From Achromobacter sp. Root83 (GTDB lineage Bacteria; Pseudomonadota; Gammaproteobacteria; Burkholderiales; Burkholderiaceae_B): a stretch of DNA of 64,000 nt. The notes below the pieces were generated by a model that had not been told where the DNA came from, made no database searches, and saw only the letters and a list, made by a program, of their open reading frames with translations. The stretch lies in the NCBI RefSeq assembly GCF_001428845.1, contig NZ_LMIU01000026.1:158769-222768 (forward strand). Reading direction: 5' to 3'. Of this stretch, positions 16,382 through 27,247 are shown piece after piece. The position numbers and the translations under genes were made by a program. The stretch's first letter is position 1. Each line of letters opens with the position of its first letter.

Positions 16382-17449
16382 ATGACTCTAAAAGTAAGTT
16401 TCCTGAAAGCGGCACACGGTGATGCGATTGTCATTGAGACATGCGTGGGCACTGAGACGTTCCGAATCTTGATTGACGGCGGCCCGTCAGAGTGTTACGA
16501 GCGTCGCCAAGGTGGGAAGAGAACAGCGGGGCCGTTGCAAGAGGTGTTAGAGGATCTGCGACAGAGAGGCGAGCGATTTGACCTCACGATAGTGACCCAT
16601 GTCGATGACGATCATATCGGCGGCCTATTGAAGGCTTGTCGGCAAGATAAGTACCGTTCAGTCATTGCGAATGACGTCTGGTTCAACTCCGGAAAAGTAA
16701 TTGCTCGAGCCTTCAACACGCCGGTACCTGAGGGATCAGACATCTGGATAGACGATCCTGAAGACCGCCTTACGAGCATTGCTCAGGGCGTAGAGTTCGA
16801 CGCCCTCTTGGACGGGCACTGTACCTCGCGTCGGCAAGTCAGGTTCGTAGATGGCCGGGAGATCTCGTTCAAGCACGGTAAGATATTTATTCTTTCGCCG
16901 ACGGAGCAGCAACTGACTAAGTTGCTTTCCAAGTGGGAGACGGAGGAAGCTGATTCGCTCACTTCTGGCGTGGCAAAAGACTACCACCTGTCGCTTTCTG
17001 AATTGCGGGCCAATGACAAGTTTGTCGAAGACACATCTGTACATAATGCAAGCTCGATAGCAGTTCTCATCGAAACGCAGGGACATCGAATCTTGCTTCT
17101 CGGAGACGCGCTCCCATCGACTGTCTGCTCGGCGCTTCGAGAGCACTTAGGCGTATCGCCCGAGAACCCACTAGAAGTCTCTGTGTGCAAGCTATCGCAC
17201 CATGGCAGCAAAGCGAACACAAGCGAGGACCTGCTGTCGTTAATTCGATGCGAGAAATTCGTTGTTTCGACCAATGGCATGCGGCATGCCCTGCCGAGCA
17301 AAATCACGCTCGCCAGAATCAATGAAATGCAACCGAATAGCGAGATACTGTTCAATTACGAGGCAGTCAGAGACGACGTCTTTCCAAATTTGGAAGAGCG
17401 TGCTGCCTCCGGGAACATGAAAGTGCTCACAGGAGACTTGACACTGTGA
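16382..17449 (+). CDS. ComEC-like metallo-beta-lactamase-fold hydrolase
   Basis: The 355-aa protein has an MBL fold of the ComEC/Rec2 C-terminal type. Residues 27-35 give the first strand and RILIDGGPS turn, and residues 72-81 the metal motif THVDDDHIGG. GHRILLLGDALPS and CKLSHHGSKANTS supply the later metal ligands. It is probably a two-metal phosphodiesterase or nuclease. The ATG at 16382 follows an in-frame TTG by one codon. Its stop overlaps the next gene's GTG by 4 bp, so it belongs to the same translational unit as the protease, middle component and ATPase. MBL proteins paired with trypsin-like effectors are known in ABC-three-component loci. Confidence 0.85.
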   Translation: MTLKVSFLKAAHGDAIVIETCVGTETFRILIDGGPSECYERRQGGKRTAGPLQEVLEDLRQRGERFDLTIVTHVDDDHIGGLLKACRQDKYRSVIANDVWFNSGKVIARAFNTPVPEGSDIWIDDPEDRLTSIAQGVEFDALLDGHCTSRRQVRFVDGREISFKHGKIFILSPTEQQLTKLLSKWETEEADSLTSGVAKDYHLSLSELRANDKFVEDTSVHNASSIAVLIETQGHRILLLGDALPSTVCSALREHLGVSPENPLEVSVCKLSHHGSKANTSEDLLSLIRCEKFVVSTNGMRHALPSKITLARINEMQPNSEILFNYEAVRDDVFPNLEERAASGNMKVLTGDLTL

Positions 17450-18753
17450 GCGCACTTGGACCAGAAGAGGTATTTCAACGGGCGGTAATGGTCAACGATG
17501 GGTCTGGCGTACTGGTGACGGCGCTCAGCGCTGAACACTCTTACGTTCTGACAGCACGCCATAATCTGCTCAAAGAGCGGACTAATGTCGCGTCGCTCAT
17601 GGAGCCGAACGAGACTGTCGTGAAATTGCGGGATGGCACCGAGATTGAAGTTAGGCAGCTCATCGTTTCCCCAATGCTCGATATTGCAGTGATCGTGGTG
17701 GTCAGTCAGACACTTGACCCTACGGCGACATCGACGTCGGTCGAGATGGAGCAATCGATGTGGTTGGTCGGATTTCCAGAAATTCGACGCAATTCGAACG
17801 AGCCGCTCCGGCTTTTTCCTGGGCAGATAGAGAGCTTCGACGCAATGTCGATCGATGTCTCGACTAAGAGCTTTGCGACAGTTGATGAAGTGCGAGGGGT
17901 CTCAGGTGGTGGCGTGTATATCAAGGTCGCAAATCGCTGGATTCTTGTCGCGGTCGAGTACGAGATGGAAGGTCGGCCTCAAGAGGGGCACAACTGGCTG
18001 CGTTGCATCGGAATACCTGCGTTCGACAACTTGATCAGAGATCATGGGTTCCCTCCGATCTTGCCGCCGTTCTTGCTGTCGTTTGCTGGGCTTGCGAATG
18101 CAGTATTTCCGCTACCTGGCTTCGAATGTCCGGCAACGCTGCAACGTCTGCGAACGGCCCTTCTTAGCGTTATTCGAACAAACCTCGCTACTGACTCTCC
18201 AACACCCAATGGAATCTTGAACACCTTTGGGAAGAGGCTGTTAGTTCAAGAGGATCCCGAATGTAGCCTGCTTGACAGGAAGCTTTGGATTTCGTGGCTA
18301 GAGTACCTGACCTTGTCTGTATTGCTCGACAGGCCACAAATTGTCGATGCGGACTATATCGAGAAATTACGTTCACGACGTCGATTTCTATACAGTGGCT
18401 CCGAGGGCGAGTGGACAGCGTTCGTTGAACGAATCATCCAATCTGACCTTGGTGGTCTTGCTGATGACGGCCTGGTGCTCGTTAGCAATCGGATCGAAGG
18501 GTCGCCTGCTAAAACCAGGTCAATCAAAGACCTATCAAGAGTGGTGCCAGATATCGGTCTTCCCCTGAGTGGGGCGTTTGACATCGGAATTCCGCGTAAA
18601 CCTATCGGCAAAGTGAAACTTTTTCATCTTGATGGCCTCCACATGGACTGTATTGTTCGGCAAGAAGAACTTTACGACAATAAACTTGGACTTGATGAAC
18701 ATACCGTCTTGCAGTTGCTAGCGGAGGCCTATCGTGCAGCTATTGCCCAATAA
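17446..18753 (+). CDS. Trypsin-like serine protease effector of an ABC-three-component system
   Basis: The 435-aa protein starts with GTG. Residues ~10-200 form a chymotrypsin-fold protease with a full triad: His39 (YVLTARHNLL), Asp79 (SPMLDIAVIVV) and Ser153 (VRGVSGGGVYI). There is no signal peptide, so it acts in the cytoplasm. The C-terminal half (~215-435) is a separate domain (LWISWLEYLTLSVLL, FVERIIQSDLGGLADDG) of the kind that links effectors to middle components in these systems. It overlaps both neighbours. I infer that the ATPase senses a DNA or nucleoprotein cue and unleashes proteolysis; targets are unknown. Confidence 0.8.
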   Translation: MSALGPEEVFQRAVMVNDGSGVLVTALSAEHSYVLTARHNLLKERTNVASLMEPNETVVKLRDGTEIEVRQLIVSPMLDIAVIVVVSQTLDPTATSTSVEMEQSMWLVGFPEIRRNSNEPLRLFPGQIESFDAMSIDVSTKSFATVDEVRGVSGGGVYIKVANRWILVAVEYEMEGRPQEGHNWLRCIGIPAFDNLIRDHGFPPILPPFLLSFAGLANAVFPLPGFECPATLQRLRTALLSVIRTNLATDSPTPNGILNTFGKRLLVQEDPECSLLDRKLWISWLEYLTLSVLLDRPQIVDADYIEKLRSRRRFLYSGSEGEWTAFVERIIQSDLGGLADDGLVLVSNRIEGSPAKTRSIKDLSRVVPDIGLPLSGAFDIGIPRKPIGKVKLFHLDGLHMDCIVRQEELYDNKLGLDEHTVLQLLAEAYRAAIAQ

Positions 18754-19297
18754 TCTGGATGTCGGTTTTCTGAAAAGTATCGCGCCGGCTGTCGATTTTG
18801 CATTCTTTCAGTCAGATGACGAGAGGCATTTAATCAGTTGCTTTGTAGCTCGCTTTTCAGACAATGAAACCTGCGAAAAATATTGGCGATTGATCAATAA
18901 CGAAATCGCCGTTGAATACCAATCTTCGTTGCCAGACGAATTTTTGTCTTGGAACATCTACCTCGCGTTGGTGACACCGTCGGCGATGGACAAGCACCTC
19001 AAGTACCGCATTGAGAACGATCGGTTCGCGCTCAGAAAGCTGGTATTAGCAGGACCGATGTTCGCCTCGGAATCCGACACTGTCGTGCGAGAGGCGCTGG
19101 AGAATTCCATTCTAGGGCGAGACCTTAAGCTTTCGGATGTAGTGGACGGGCTGTGTGATCAGCTTGAGAACTCTAATCAATTTCGAGACTTCCTCTCGGC
19201 TTCCTCGAAACTTCCTCTCGATGGAAAAGAGCGTTCTTCCGAAATTCGGCGCGGTCGCATCAACGAACTTCTCGAGCGTCTAGGATCCTTCTCATGA
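18734..19297 (+). CDS. ABC-three-component system middle component
   Basis: A 187-aa protein with a GTG start, overlapping the protease gene by 20 bp and the ATPase gene by 4 bp (ATGA). The signature region is SWNIYLALVTPS followed by KYRIENDRFALRKLVLAGP (residues ~80-115). This resembles middle component family 1 of ABC-three-component systems, which bridges the effector and the SMC-like ATPase. No enzymatic motif is present. The C-terminus is charged and helical. The assignment rests on size, position and this block. Confidence 0.75.
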   Translation: MQLLPNNLDVGFLKSIAPAVDFAFFQSDDERHLISCFVARFSDNETCEKYWRLINNEIAVEYQSSLPDEFLSWNIYLALVTPSAMDKHLKYRIENDRFALRKLVLAGPMFASESDTVVREALENSILGRDLKLSDVVDGLCDQLENSNQFRDFLSASSKLPLDGKERSSEIRRGRINELLERLGSFS

Positions 19298-22200
19298 AGA
19301 TCAAAAAAGTCATCATTGAAGGTTTTCGCGCATATGAAACGAAAAGCGATGGAACCTTTGACTTCACAACGCCGTCGGGCGACCCTGCACAATTCATTTC
19401 CATCTATGCCCCAAACGGCTTTGGTAAAACATCTTTTTACGATGCCGTAGAGTGGGCGCTTACGAACAATATCGAACGATTCGTTCGCGATTACACTCGC
19501 GTTGAAAACGATAATATCTCTCGAGCTCAGAATCAGGAGAGTCGTCGTCAACACATTTTGCGGAATCGTGTAATCCCAGATTCTGCGCCTTCACGAGTGA
19601 CCGTAACGGGAATCGGATTCGGCGATGTCATTAAAGATGTGCCGAAGGCGCGCGCTGGTAGCCGAGACTATCTCTTCAAACGCGAAGCACCGGTGCACGG
19701 AATGGAGGAGGTCGCTGGAATTTTCCTGTCTCAAGAGGCCATCGACGGATTCCTTCGAGAGGAGAAACCTGACGCGCGCTATGACCGGTTTATGCAAAAC
19801 TTCGGAGATAGCGATGATACCTATCGCGCCAATCTCGTTGCCCTTAGGCGCGAATTGACGATCCTGTTAAAGGGCATGTCCGAGGAGCAGCGAAGATACG
19901 AAGAAGTTCTCGCAAAACAGACTGACACCGGGATCTTCGAAAGTGTTAATCGGACTATCCAAAGTCTGGTCGATCGTGGTGAGCGCATTGAATCGATCTC
20001 ACAGAGCTTTGACGCGGACAGCGAGCGCGATCTTCGCAATCTGATTACGCAGCGGCTGCACGAACTGAACAATAGTAGCGCGGACTTTGAGCGGTTTCTG
20101 ATCGACTTGCAGGCAGCGCTCGTCGAGTTGCCTGTAATAGCGGAATCCATGGCGACGAGAGCCACTGCAATCAAGGCATTGTCCGAACTCGAGAAACGGC
20201 GTCACGCTCTGAATCGCTACACCAAGCTCAAAGAGAAAGTCGCGCATTCGACTGAGTTCGTTGAACGAGCACACGCGGACACGATAAGGCATCAGACCTT
20301 GTTGAGCAAAGTACCTTTGTTCGAAGAGACGCTTGGTCAAATTGCTCAGATCACTGCACGAGAGCAAGAGTCGGAAGCGCAGCTTCAAGTCAAGAAGGCG
20401 GAGCTTGAAAGCTGGGAAGAACGCATCGCAACATGCAAGACATCGTTGCAAGATTTGGATGTTAATGCGAACGCACTAGTGGCTCTACGAGAGCAGGCCC
20501 CCGAAATATTTCGTGATCTCAACGAAGGGCGCGCTGTTATCGCCGAAAGACAGGCTCAAAGGGACGACCGCCAACAACGTCTTAATGTGCTAACCGCGAA
20601 GCGTGATTTGGAAAGGAGTAATCTCGAAAGTCTGATTGGCCTAGAAATTACCGAAGAATCAATCAACGCAGTTGAATTGACCATGATTTTGGAAGAGGGC
20701 ATATCCGTACTTCCTCTTCAGCAAGCTGTTCTTGAGAAAGCCCGACGAGCTGAGCTTCTTGTGGCCGCGAGAAAGGCTTTAGCAGCCTTCGATGAGCAAA
20801 AAGGCCAATTTGCGACCTTGGTGTCACTCGGCTGCGAGATACTAGCAAAAACGCCTTCGAATCAATGCCCGCTATGCACGAAAGAACACGCGAGCCCCGA
20901 CGAGCTGTTGCAGAACATTCTGGGCAATCAATTACTCAATCAACTGGAAGCAGCCGCGCTCCACAAGCAGAATGATGCGCAGGCCGCGTTCGACGAATCA
21001 TGTCTGCATGTCACTGCCTTAATCGAGGAGTGGAATCAGAGAAAGGATAAGGCAGTACTTGACTTCCGAGCTGGAGTCTCACAGAGCGAACGGGAGTTGC
21101 AAGCGCTCACATTAGAAATAAAGTCGCTCGATCGCGACATTCAGGCTGCGGCCTCTCGCGCACAGACTTCGGCTCAGCTCGTGCTGAATCTAAGTGCAGA
21201 GCAACTAGGCCAAAAGTTAGCAAAAGATATTCGTGACGTTTCCGAGCGTCGCTCGACGGAACAGTCGGACCTCTCTCGTTCGGAGGATGAGGCTCAACTC
21301 CGCAGAGACGCGGTGAAACTGCTGATTCAAGCGATTGGCGAGGCAAGGGCAAAGGCCGAGCAGGCTAAAGGTGGCGAGGTGTACAAAGAATTGATGGCCG
21401 TTTGTTTGTCAAATGCCGTCGATCCTGCACAACTAAGGCAGCACGTGGCTCAGATGCTGGGAGACAGCCAGGCTAAAGCAGCAGCTGCTTTGCAGCAGTT
21501 GAAGGACGCACGAGATCAGTTGGAGAAGGAGGAGGCCACAGCGCCTAACCCGAGCACAGATGACCTGGCCTTCTTAGAGCGCGAGGAACAATCGAACCAA
21601 CGCTCACGGCTTGAATCGGAGGCGGAAATTTCTACGTTCGTATCGAAGATCGGCTCGCATCTGCCAAAGTACGATTTGTCGTGGCTGCCTGAAAGGATCG
21701 TGGATGGCATTAATTCCGCAAATGCGATGTATGCGCAACAGAAAGAGACAACAACAGCGTTGGCTAGGCAATATGCGCTGCTAGGCGAACAATTGGAGCT
21801 CGTGCTTCCCTATGTCGAATCGATTGAGGCGCGGAAACAACTCGATAAGCTTCTAACTGAGAAGGCTAGGCATGAGGCCCTCAGCGCTAAAGTTAATGGC
21901 GAATACACGCACGTCATTCAAAGGTTGGATTCGAGAATCAGTAGCTTCTTTTTTACTGATTTAATCAATTCGATTTACAGGAAGATCGATCCACACCCGG
22001 ACTTCAAAGAGGTTCGCTTTACGTGCGAGTTCCCAGAAGGGGAAAAACCGCGTCTCCACGTCCTCGTTTCGGACGAGGCCGGCGATTGCATCGCACCTAA
22101 CCTTTACTTCAGTGCAGCTCAGGTAAACATACTTAGTCTAAGCATTTTTCTGGCACGCGCACTTCATGTAAAGGCGCATGGAGAGCCAGTTGGATGCATC

Positions 22201-22434
22201 TTCATTGACGATCCAATTCACTCTATGGATTCAATCAACGTACTGGCTACGATAGACCTGTTGCGTACTATTTCTAGAAAATTTGACCGACAGATCATAT
22301 TGTCGACGCACGATAGGAACTTTTTCGAACTGCTCAAGCGAAAGATTCCTGAATATCACTATGAGTCCAAATTCCTTGAATTGGAGACGTTTGGTCGGAT
22401 AAAGGCGCGAACGGGTGAAGCGCAGTCTTCATAG
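19294..22434 (+). CDS. SMC/Rad50-like ABC ATPase with zinc hook
   Basis: A 1046-aa SMC-like ATPase. The Walker A is YAPNGFGKTS (residues 38-47), in an N-terminal half that begins with a RecF/Rad50-type strand (KKVIIEGFRAYE). Two long coiled-coil arms flank a CxxC hook, CPLC at 525-528. The ABC signature-like FSAAQVNILSLSIFLA, the Walker B CIFIDDP (968-974) and H-loop STHDR (His1006) close the head. The hook and arm length resemble Rad50/SbcC, but no SbcD nuclease is adjacent. Instead it ends the MBL-protease-middle component operon, so it is the likely sensor and motor of that system. Confidence 0.9.
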   Translation: MKIKKVIIEGFRAYETKSDGTFDFTTPSGDPAQFISIYAPNGFGKTSFYDAVEWALTNNIERFVRDYTRVENDNISRAQNQESRRQHILRNRVIPDSAPSRVTVTGIGFGDVIKDVPKARAGSRDYLFKREAPVHGMEEVAGIFLSQEAIDGFLREEKPDARYDRFMQNFGDSDDTYRANLVALRRELTILLKGMSEEQRRYEEVLAKQTDTGIFESVNRTIQSLVDRGERIESISQSFDADSERDLRNLITQRLHELNNSSADFERFLIDLQAALVELPVIAESMATRATAIKALSELEKRRHALNRYTKLKEKVAHSTEFVERAHADTIRHQTLLSKVPLFEETLGQIAQITAREQESEAQLQVKKAELESWEERIATCKTSLQDLDVNANALVALREQAPEIFRDLNEGRAVIAERQAQRDDRQQRLNVLTAKRDLERSNLESLIGLEITEESINAVELTMILEEGISVLPLQQAVLEKARRAELLVAARKALAAFDEQKGQFATLVSLGCEILAKTPSNQCPLCTKEHASPDELLQNILGNQLLNQLEAAALHKQNDAQAAFDESCLHVTALIEEWNQRKDKAVLDFRAGVSQSERELQALTLEIKSLDRDIQAAASRAQTSAQLVLNLSAEQLGQKLAKDIRDVSERRSTEQSDLSRSEDEAQLRRDAVKLLIQAIGEARAKAEQAKGGEVYKELMAVCLSNAVDPAQLRQHVAQMLGDSQAKAAAALQQLKDARDQLEKEEATAPNPSTDDLAFLEREEQSNQRSRLESEAEISTFVSKIGSHLPKYDLSWLPERIVDGINSANAMYAQQKETTTALARQYALLGEQLELVLPYVESIEARKQLDKLLTEKARHEALSAKVNGEYTHVIQRLDSRISSFFFTDLINSIYRKIDPHPDFKEVRFTCEFPEGEKPRLHVLVSDEAGDCIAPNLYFSAAQVNILSLSIFLARALHVKAHGEPVGCIFIDDPIHSMDSINVLATIDLLRTISRKFDRQIILSTHDRNFFELLKRKIPEYHYESKFLELETFGRIKARTGEAQSS

Positions 22435-22709
22435 CAGCTCGTCGGGCGAACAAGATGAGACGTCGACTACTTGTCGCCCCTATGTGAAGAGTGCCCGTCG
22501 CTTGAGCTCTCGCCCGATGTGCACGTAGCTTGTCCGTCCGGGTCCGGAGTGAAGCAGCCAGCCGAATGGCGCGTCGGCCAATTTCCTGGAAGGCCGGTTA
22601 TGGCCGGCATCGGCCTCTCACGTACGACCGCTGTCGACCTCTTACTGCCTCTCGGTTGCCCACCTTGGCGGTGCGGAACGGCTCCCTCCAGTGCGAACCG
22701 CTCGACAAC

Positions 22710-25700
22710 TCAAGAAACCCATTCCTCTCCCAACCTTTCAGCCTGCATCAGAATCAGTTCCACGGCAGAATCCGCCATGTCGGGCGGGTACTTGTACTTG
22801 CGCAATATGCGCTTGACCATGAGCCTCAGACTAGCCCGCACGCTTTCGCGTTTGGACCAGTCAACCGTGATGTTCTTGCGCAGGTTCTCTGTCAGTTCGT
22901 GCGCGATTTTCTTTAACGTCTCGTCGGTCAACTCGCGCACAGCAGATTCGTTGTTGGCCAGAGCGTCATAGAAGCGGATCTCGTCGTCAGTTAGCCCCAG
23001 CTCTTCCCCGCGCTTTGTCGCTTCACGGAATTTCTTGGCCATGTCGACCAGTTCTTCCATGACTTGGGCCGTTTCGATGCTGCGATTCTGGTAGCGCTTG
23101 ATGACATTGCCGAGCATGTCGGAGAACTTGTTTTGCTGCACCAAGTTGCTGGCGAACTTGCTTTTGATTTCTCCTTCCAGCAGGCGCTCCAGCAGCTCGA
23201 CGGCCAGGTTGCGCTCTGGCAGGTTGCGAACCTGGGCAAGAAACTCGTCATCCAAGAGGCCGATGTTGGGCTTCTCCAGACCCACGGCGTCGAAGATGTC
23301 GACCACGCTTTCACTGACCACGGCCTGATTGATGATCTGACGGATAGCGGCTTCTCGCTGCTCGTCGGTTTTCTTCTGCGTACTGATGTCACGCTTGGTC
23401 AGGATGACCTTGACTGCCTGCATGAATGCCACTTCGTCGCGCAGCGCCTTGGCCTCATCCAGGGTGCAGCACAGGGAGAACGCTTTGCTCAGGGCGAGTG
23501 TGTTGTCGGCGAATCGCTTCTTGCCGTCCAACTTGGCGTCCTTGTCGCCCGCGGGCGGGCGTAGCGACAAGATGTGGTTCGCGGCGCCCGCCAGGATCTT
23601 GTGACCGCCGGTCTTGAAGCCCGAATAGTCGAAGCCGTGCATCATGCCGCGCAGGACGTCGAGCTTCTCCAGTAACACGGCGAAAGCTTCGTGAGCATCT
23701 ACCGTGGGCTTGCCACGGCCCTTGCTGGCGGTGTACTCCTTCATCGCGGCCTTGAGCTCATTGCCAATGCCGATGTAGTCGACCACCAGGCCGCCCTGTT
23801 TGTCCCGGAAGACACGGTTCACGCGGGCAATGGCCTGCATGAGGTTGTGACCCTTCATGGGTTTGTCGATGTACATGGTGTGCACGCACGGCGCGTCAAA
23901 GCCTGTCAGCCACATGTCGCGCACGATGACCAGCCGCAGTGGGTCCTTGGGGTCTTTAAAGCGCTTCTCTAACCGCTTCTTGATCTGACCGCTGTAGATG
24001 TGCGGGCGCAGCAAGGCTTTGTCGCTCGCGCTGCCCGTCATGATGACCTTGATAGCGGCTTTTTCGGGGTCTTCGTCGTGCCAGTCGGGACGCAGTTTGA
24101 TGATTTCGTTATAGAGGTGCACGCAGATGTCGCGGCTCATAGCGACCACCATGGCTTTGCCATCCTGCGCTTTGTTGCGCTCTTCAAAGTGCTCGACGAG
24201 GTCGGCTGCCACACTGGCAATGCGCGGCTCGGCGCCCACGACTTTTTCCAGGGCTGCCCATCTCGATTTCAGGCGAGCCTGAGTCTGCTCTTCTTCGTCT
24301 TCGGCGAGTTCGTCGACCTCTTCATCCAGAGACGCCAGATCGGTTTCCTTGAGCTTGAGCTTGGCCAGGCGCGACTCGTAGTAGATGGCCACGGTGGCGC
24401 CATCCTCTTTGGCCTGCTGCATGTCGTAGACATGGATGTAATCGCCGAACACGGCGCGCGTATCGCGATCGGTGCTGCTGACGGGTGTGCCCGTGAAGGC
24501 CACAAAGGTGGCGTTGGGCAGGGCATCCCGCAGGTGTTGGGCGTAACCCGCCTGATAGGTGACCGTGGGTTCTGCGACCGCCAGCGCGGTGGTCACATCA
24601 ACACCCAGATCATCGTTCGCAGCCAACTGCCCGTATTCGCTGGTGCTGAAGGATTTGCTTTTGCGAGTCTTGAGCTTGGCTTCGAAACCGTACTGCGTGC
24701 GGTGGGCTTCGTCCGCAATTACAACGATATTTCCGCGGTCCGACAGGACCGGGAAGGTGTCCTCATCTTCTCCAGGCATGAACTTCTGGATGGTAGCGAA
24801 GACGATGCCACCTGAAGGACGATTGGTCAGCAACCTACGCAGGTCCTGACGGGTATCGGCCTTCACGGGTTGTTCGCGCAGGAGGTCTTGCGACAGGCTG
24901 AATACCCCAAACAATTGCCCGTCCAAGTCATTGCGATCGGTGATGACCACAATCGTGGGGTTTTGCATGGCCGGCTCTTGCATCACGCGGGCGGCAAAGC
25001 AGGTCATGGTGATGCTTTTGCCGCTTCCCTGCGTGTGCCAAACCACGCCGCCTTTGCCGCGTTGGCTGGCGCCGGTCTGTAGCTGTGATGCCTCAACCAC
25101 GTGCTGGATGGCCAGTCGCACGGCGTGGTACTGGTGGTAGCCGGCAATCTTCTTGATGAGGGAGCCGTCGTCTTCAAACAGCACGAAGTAGCGCAGATAG
25201 TCGAGCAAGTAAGCGGGCGCGAGCAGACCGCGCACGAGCGTCTCGAGCTCGTTGAACTGCCCCAAGGGGTCAAGCTCTACGCCATCAATCGTGCGCCATT
25301 GCATGAAGCGCTCGGCATTGGCTGACAGCGACCCATATCGGGCTTCGCTACCGTCGGAGACGACCAGAATTTCGTTGTACTCAAAGACGTCAGGAATCTG
25401 TGCCTTGTACGTCTGAATCTGGTCGTAAGCCTTCCAGATGTCGGCATTCTCATTGACACTGTTCTTCAGCTCAATCAGCACCAGCGGCAAGCCGTTGATG
25501 AACAGAATGATGTCCGGTCGTCGCGTGTGGTGCGGACCTTTGATAGTGAACTGGCTGACCGCCCAGAATTCGTTGTTTTGTGGATTCCTCCAGTCCACCA
25601 AGCGCACGAAATCCCCGCGGGTTTCGCCATCCTTTTGGTATTGGACGTTCACGCCGTTGGTCAGCAGTTTGTGGAAAACGCGGTTGGCGGCCAGCTGAAC

Positions 25701-25931
25701 AGGAGTGTCTAGGTTTTCGACTTGCTTGAACGCATCATCACGCGCGGACGAGGGGATGTGGGGATTCAGGTGGTCGATGGCGGCGCGCAGGCGCTGGGGC
25801 AGAAAGACTTGCGCGTAGCTGGTGCGCTGTGGGTCCGGGCCGTCATGGGCGATATCTGGACCGCTGCGAACCGTATAGCCGACTTCTGTGAGCCAGCCCA
25901 AGGTTTCCTGTTCGAGTTGGTCTTCGGTCAT
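22710..25931 (-). CDS. hsdR: Type I restriction endonuclease subunit R
   Basis: The 1073-aa motor and nuclease subunit. The N-terminal PD-(D/E)XK nuclease has Asp140, Glu154 and Lys156 ([17 protein letters not shown]). The SF2 translocase carries Walker A GSGKS (302-306) and the DEAH box at 407-410 ([13 protein letters not shown]), with further helicase motifs including [13 protein letters not shown]-terminal helical region probably contacts HsdM. It overlaps hsdS by 4 bp and is the last gene of the hsdM-hsdS-hsdR operon. It converges with the ABC-three-component operon across ~275 bp of unassigned sequence. It looks intact. Confidence 0.96.
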   Translation of the reverse strand: MTEDQLEQETLGWLTEVGYTVRSGPDIAHDGPDPQRTSYAQVFLPQRLRAAIDHLNPHIPSSARDDAFKQVENLDTPVQLAANRVFHKLLTNGVNVQYQKDGETRGDFVRLVDWRNPQNNEFWAVSQFTIKGPHHTRRPDIILFINGLPLVLIELKNSVNENADIWKAYDQIQTYKAQIPDVFEYNEILVVSDGSEARYGSLSANAERFMQWRTIDGVELDPLGQFNELETLVRGLLAPAYLLDYLRYFVLFEDDGSLIKKIAGYHQYHAVRLAIQHVVEASQLQTGASQRGKGGVVWHTQGSGKSITMTCFAARVMQEPAMQNPTIVVITDRNDLDGQLFGVFSLSQDLLREQPVKADTRQDLRRLLTNRPSGGIVFATIQKFMPGEDEDTFPVLSDRGNIVVIADEAHRTQYGFEAKLKTRKSKSFSTSEYGQLAANDDLGVDVTTALAVAEPTVTYQAGYAQHLRDALPNATFVAFTGTPVSSTDRDTRAVFGDYIHVYDMQQAKEDGATVAIYYESRLAKLKLKETDLASLDEEVDELAEDEEEQTQARLKSRWAALEKVVGAEPRIASVAADLVEHFEERNKAQDGKAMVVAMSRDICVHLYNEIIKLRPDWHDEDPEKAAIKVIMTGSASDKALLRPHIYSGQIKKRLEKRFKDPKDPLRLVIVRDMWLTGFDAPCVHTMYIDKPMKGHNLMQAIARVNRVFRDKQGGLVVDYIGIGNELKAAMKEYTASKGRGKPTVDAHEAFAVLLEKLDVLRGMMHGFDYSGFKTGGHKILAGAANHILSLRPPAGDKDAKLDGKKRFADNTLALSKAFSLCCTLDEAKALRDEVAFMQAVKVILTKRDISTQKKTDEQREAAIRQIINQAVVSESVVDIFDAVGLEKPNIGLLDDEFLAQVRNLPERNLAVELLERLLEGEIKSKFASNLVQQNKFSDMLGNVIKRYQNRSIETAQVMEELVDMAKKFREATKRGEELGLTDDEIRFYDALANNESAVRELTDETLKKIAHELTENLRKNITVDWSKRESVRASLRLMVKRILRKYKYPPDMADSAVELILMQAERLGEEWVS

Positions 25932-27247
25932 GACAACGCGTTCTCTACTTGTTCTTGGGCTTCGGGGAGGCGGATCTGGCCGGAGATAAGGCGGGGCAGC
26001 AGGGTGTCTCTAAGCTGCGCTAACGATGTCAGGGTCTTAAGATTCACGAGCACCCGTTCCATAAGAACCTCCACGTTCGTTTCAAATCTGGCGATTATGC
26101 TCGGCGGTGGACTGACCACTCTCACGCCTTTAAATGTTGCTGTGGTAATAGTGTCAAAAACTGAGCCATGGGCTTGTTGTTTTAGATACTCCACCAAGCG
26201 TTGCGTAGAGAAATAGGTAAAGTAAATATCGTTATTGTTCCCTCTCAGTCCATAGCAAGACTGATTCATTGCCATTTCACATCCAGTAAGGGCCAACTTG
26301 CCAACCGTTCCCCGAGCGGAAATGATCGTTGTGCCGAATGGAAGCAGTTTTGTCGAAGATCCGGCCAAGCCTGCCTGAGTAATCTTCTTTTCCGTATTTA
26401 GTACAAAGGTGTCAGCACCGCTCGGCACGTCAACGACGGAGTACCAGGGTATGTGACCTCCCCAGTAGTCAGGGTTAGAGGTCTTCGGCGTTCCCCCGCC
26501 GATGACTCGGATCATTTCGTGGAAAGAGCGTGCACTCCAATGCGTTGGAATTAATCCAAGTCCTGACTCTTCAAACGAATCAGGAAACAGCGCCGCTGTC
26601 TCTTCATCCATCCCTTCAGGCCGACGGTCTTCCATTTTGGCGCGCACGGGTTCAAAGTCTACGAACCAAGCCTTGAACATGGCCTGGGCGATGGAATGGA
26701 TGGTTTTGTTGGTATCGCCAAGGAGGGTGATGCGATCGTCGAGCGCGCCAAGGATCGAAGATATTTCTTTTTGTCTTTGCAGGGAAGGTAGGGGGATTTT
26801 GAACTTGTAGCAGTCGCCAACTCGAATGTGGCTTACTACTGACCCGGAACCCTCGTGGCTGCCGAACTGATGCTGGAGTCCAGGCGACAAGAACGCGTAT
26901 AGCAGGAATCTAGAGTCGAGTAGAACAGGATTAGCTCTATATTGCATCAATCTTTGGCCAAGAAAAATCCCAGCCGCCTCCACTACGAGACCCACCTCTC
27001 CGATTGGAGCCTCTCTAGTCAGAATAACATCGCCAATATTTAACTTTGCTCTACGCGTCCACTTTTCAAAGGTCTCTTCGGTGACATACTTGCAATCACT
27101 AAGGTCAATAGTGCCATTTCGCACATTAGTCGTGCGAATCATTCTGAAGGGAGTTTTTTCAGAGGCAACTGGTGCGGTTTTGTTCACGCAATCCACAATT
27201 AGGTCGCACACACTATCGACAGTCACTACCGGCCATTCAGAACTCAT
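25928..27247 (-). CDS. hsdS: Type I restriction-modification specificity subunit
   Basis: A 439-aa HsdS with two target-recognition domains (about 1-150 and 215-370). Each is followed by a helical conserved spacer: [18 protein letters not shown] with the [20 protein letters not shown] segment after the first, and [19 protein letters not shown] at the end. The first domain fixes one half-site and the second the other; the target sequence cannot be read. It overlaps hsdM by 11 bp and hsdR by 4 bp. Base composition in both recognition domains is visibly lower in GC than in hsdM/hsdR, which is usual for exchanged specificity domains. Confidence 0.95.
   Translation of the reverse strand: MSSEWPVVTVDSVCDLIVDCVNKTAPVASEKTPFRMIRTTNVRNGTIDLSDCKYVTEETFEKWTRRAKLNIGDVILTREAPIGEVGLVVEAAGIFLGQRLMQYRANPVLLDSRFLLYAFLSPGLQHQFGSHEGSGSVVSHIRVGDCYKFKIPLPSLQRQKEISSILGALDDRITLLGDTNKTIHSIAQAMFKAWFVDFEPVRAKMEDRRPEGMDEETAALFPDSFEESGLGLIPTHWSARSFHEMIRVIGGGTPKTSNPDYWGGHIPWYSVVDVPSGADTFVLNTEKKITQAGLAGSSTKLLPFGTTIISARGTVGKLALTGCEMAMNQSCYGLRGNNNDIYFTYFSTQRLVEYLKQQAHGSVFDTITTATFKGVRVVSPPPSIIARFETNVEVLMERVLVNLKTLTSLAQLRDTLLPRLISGQIRLPEAQEQVENALS

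Noticed and set aside
19294..22434. Calling the SMC-like ATPase SbcC
   Set aside because: No SbcD nuclease is adjacent, and the gene is translationally coupled to a middle component and protease, which fits an ABC-three-component system better.
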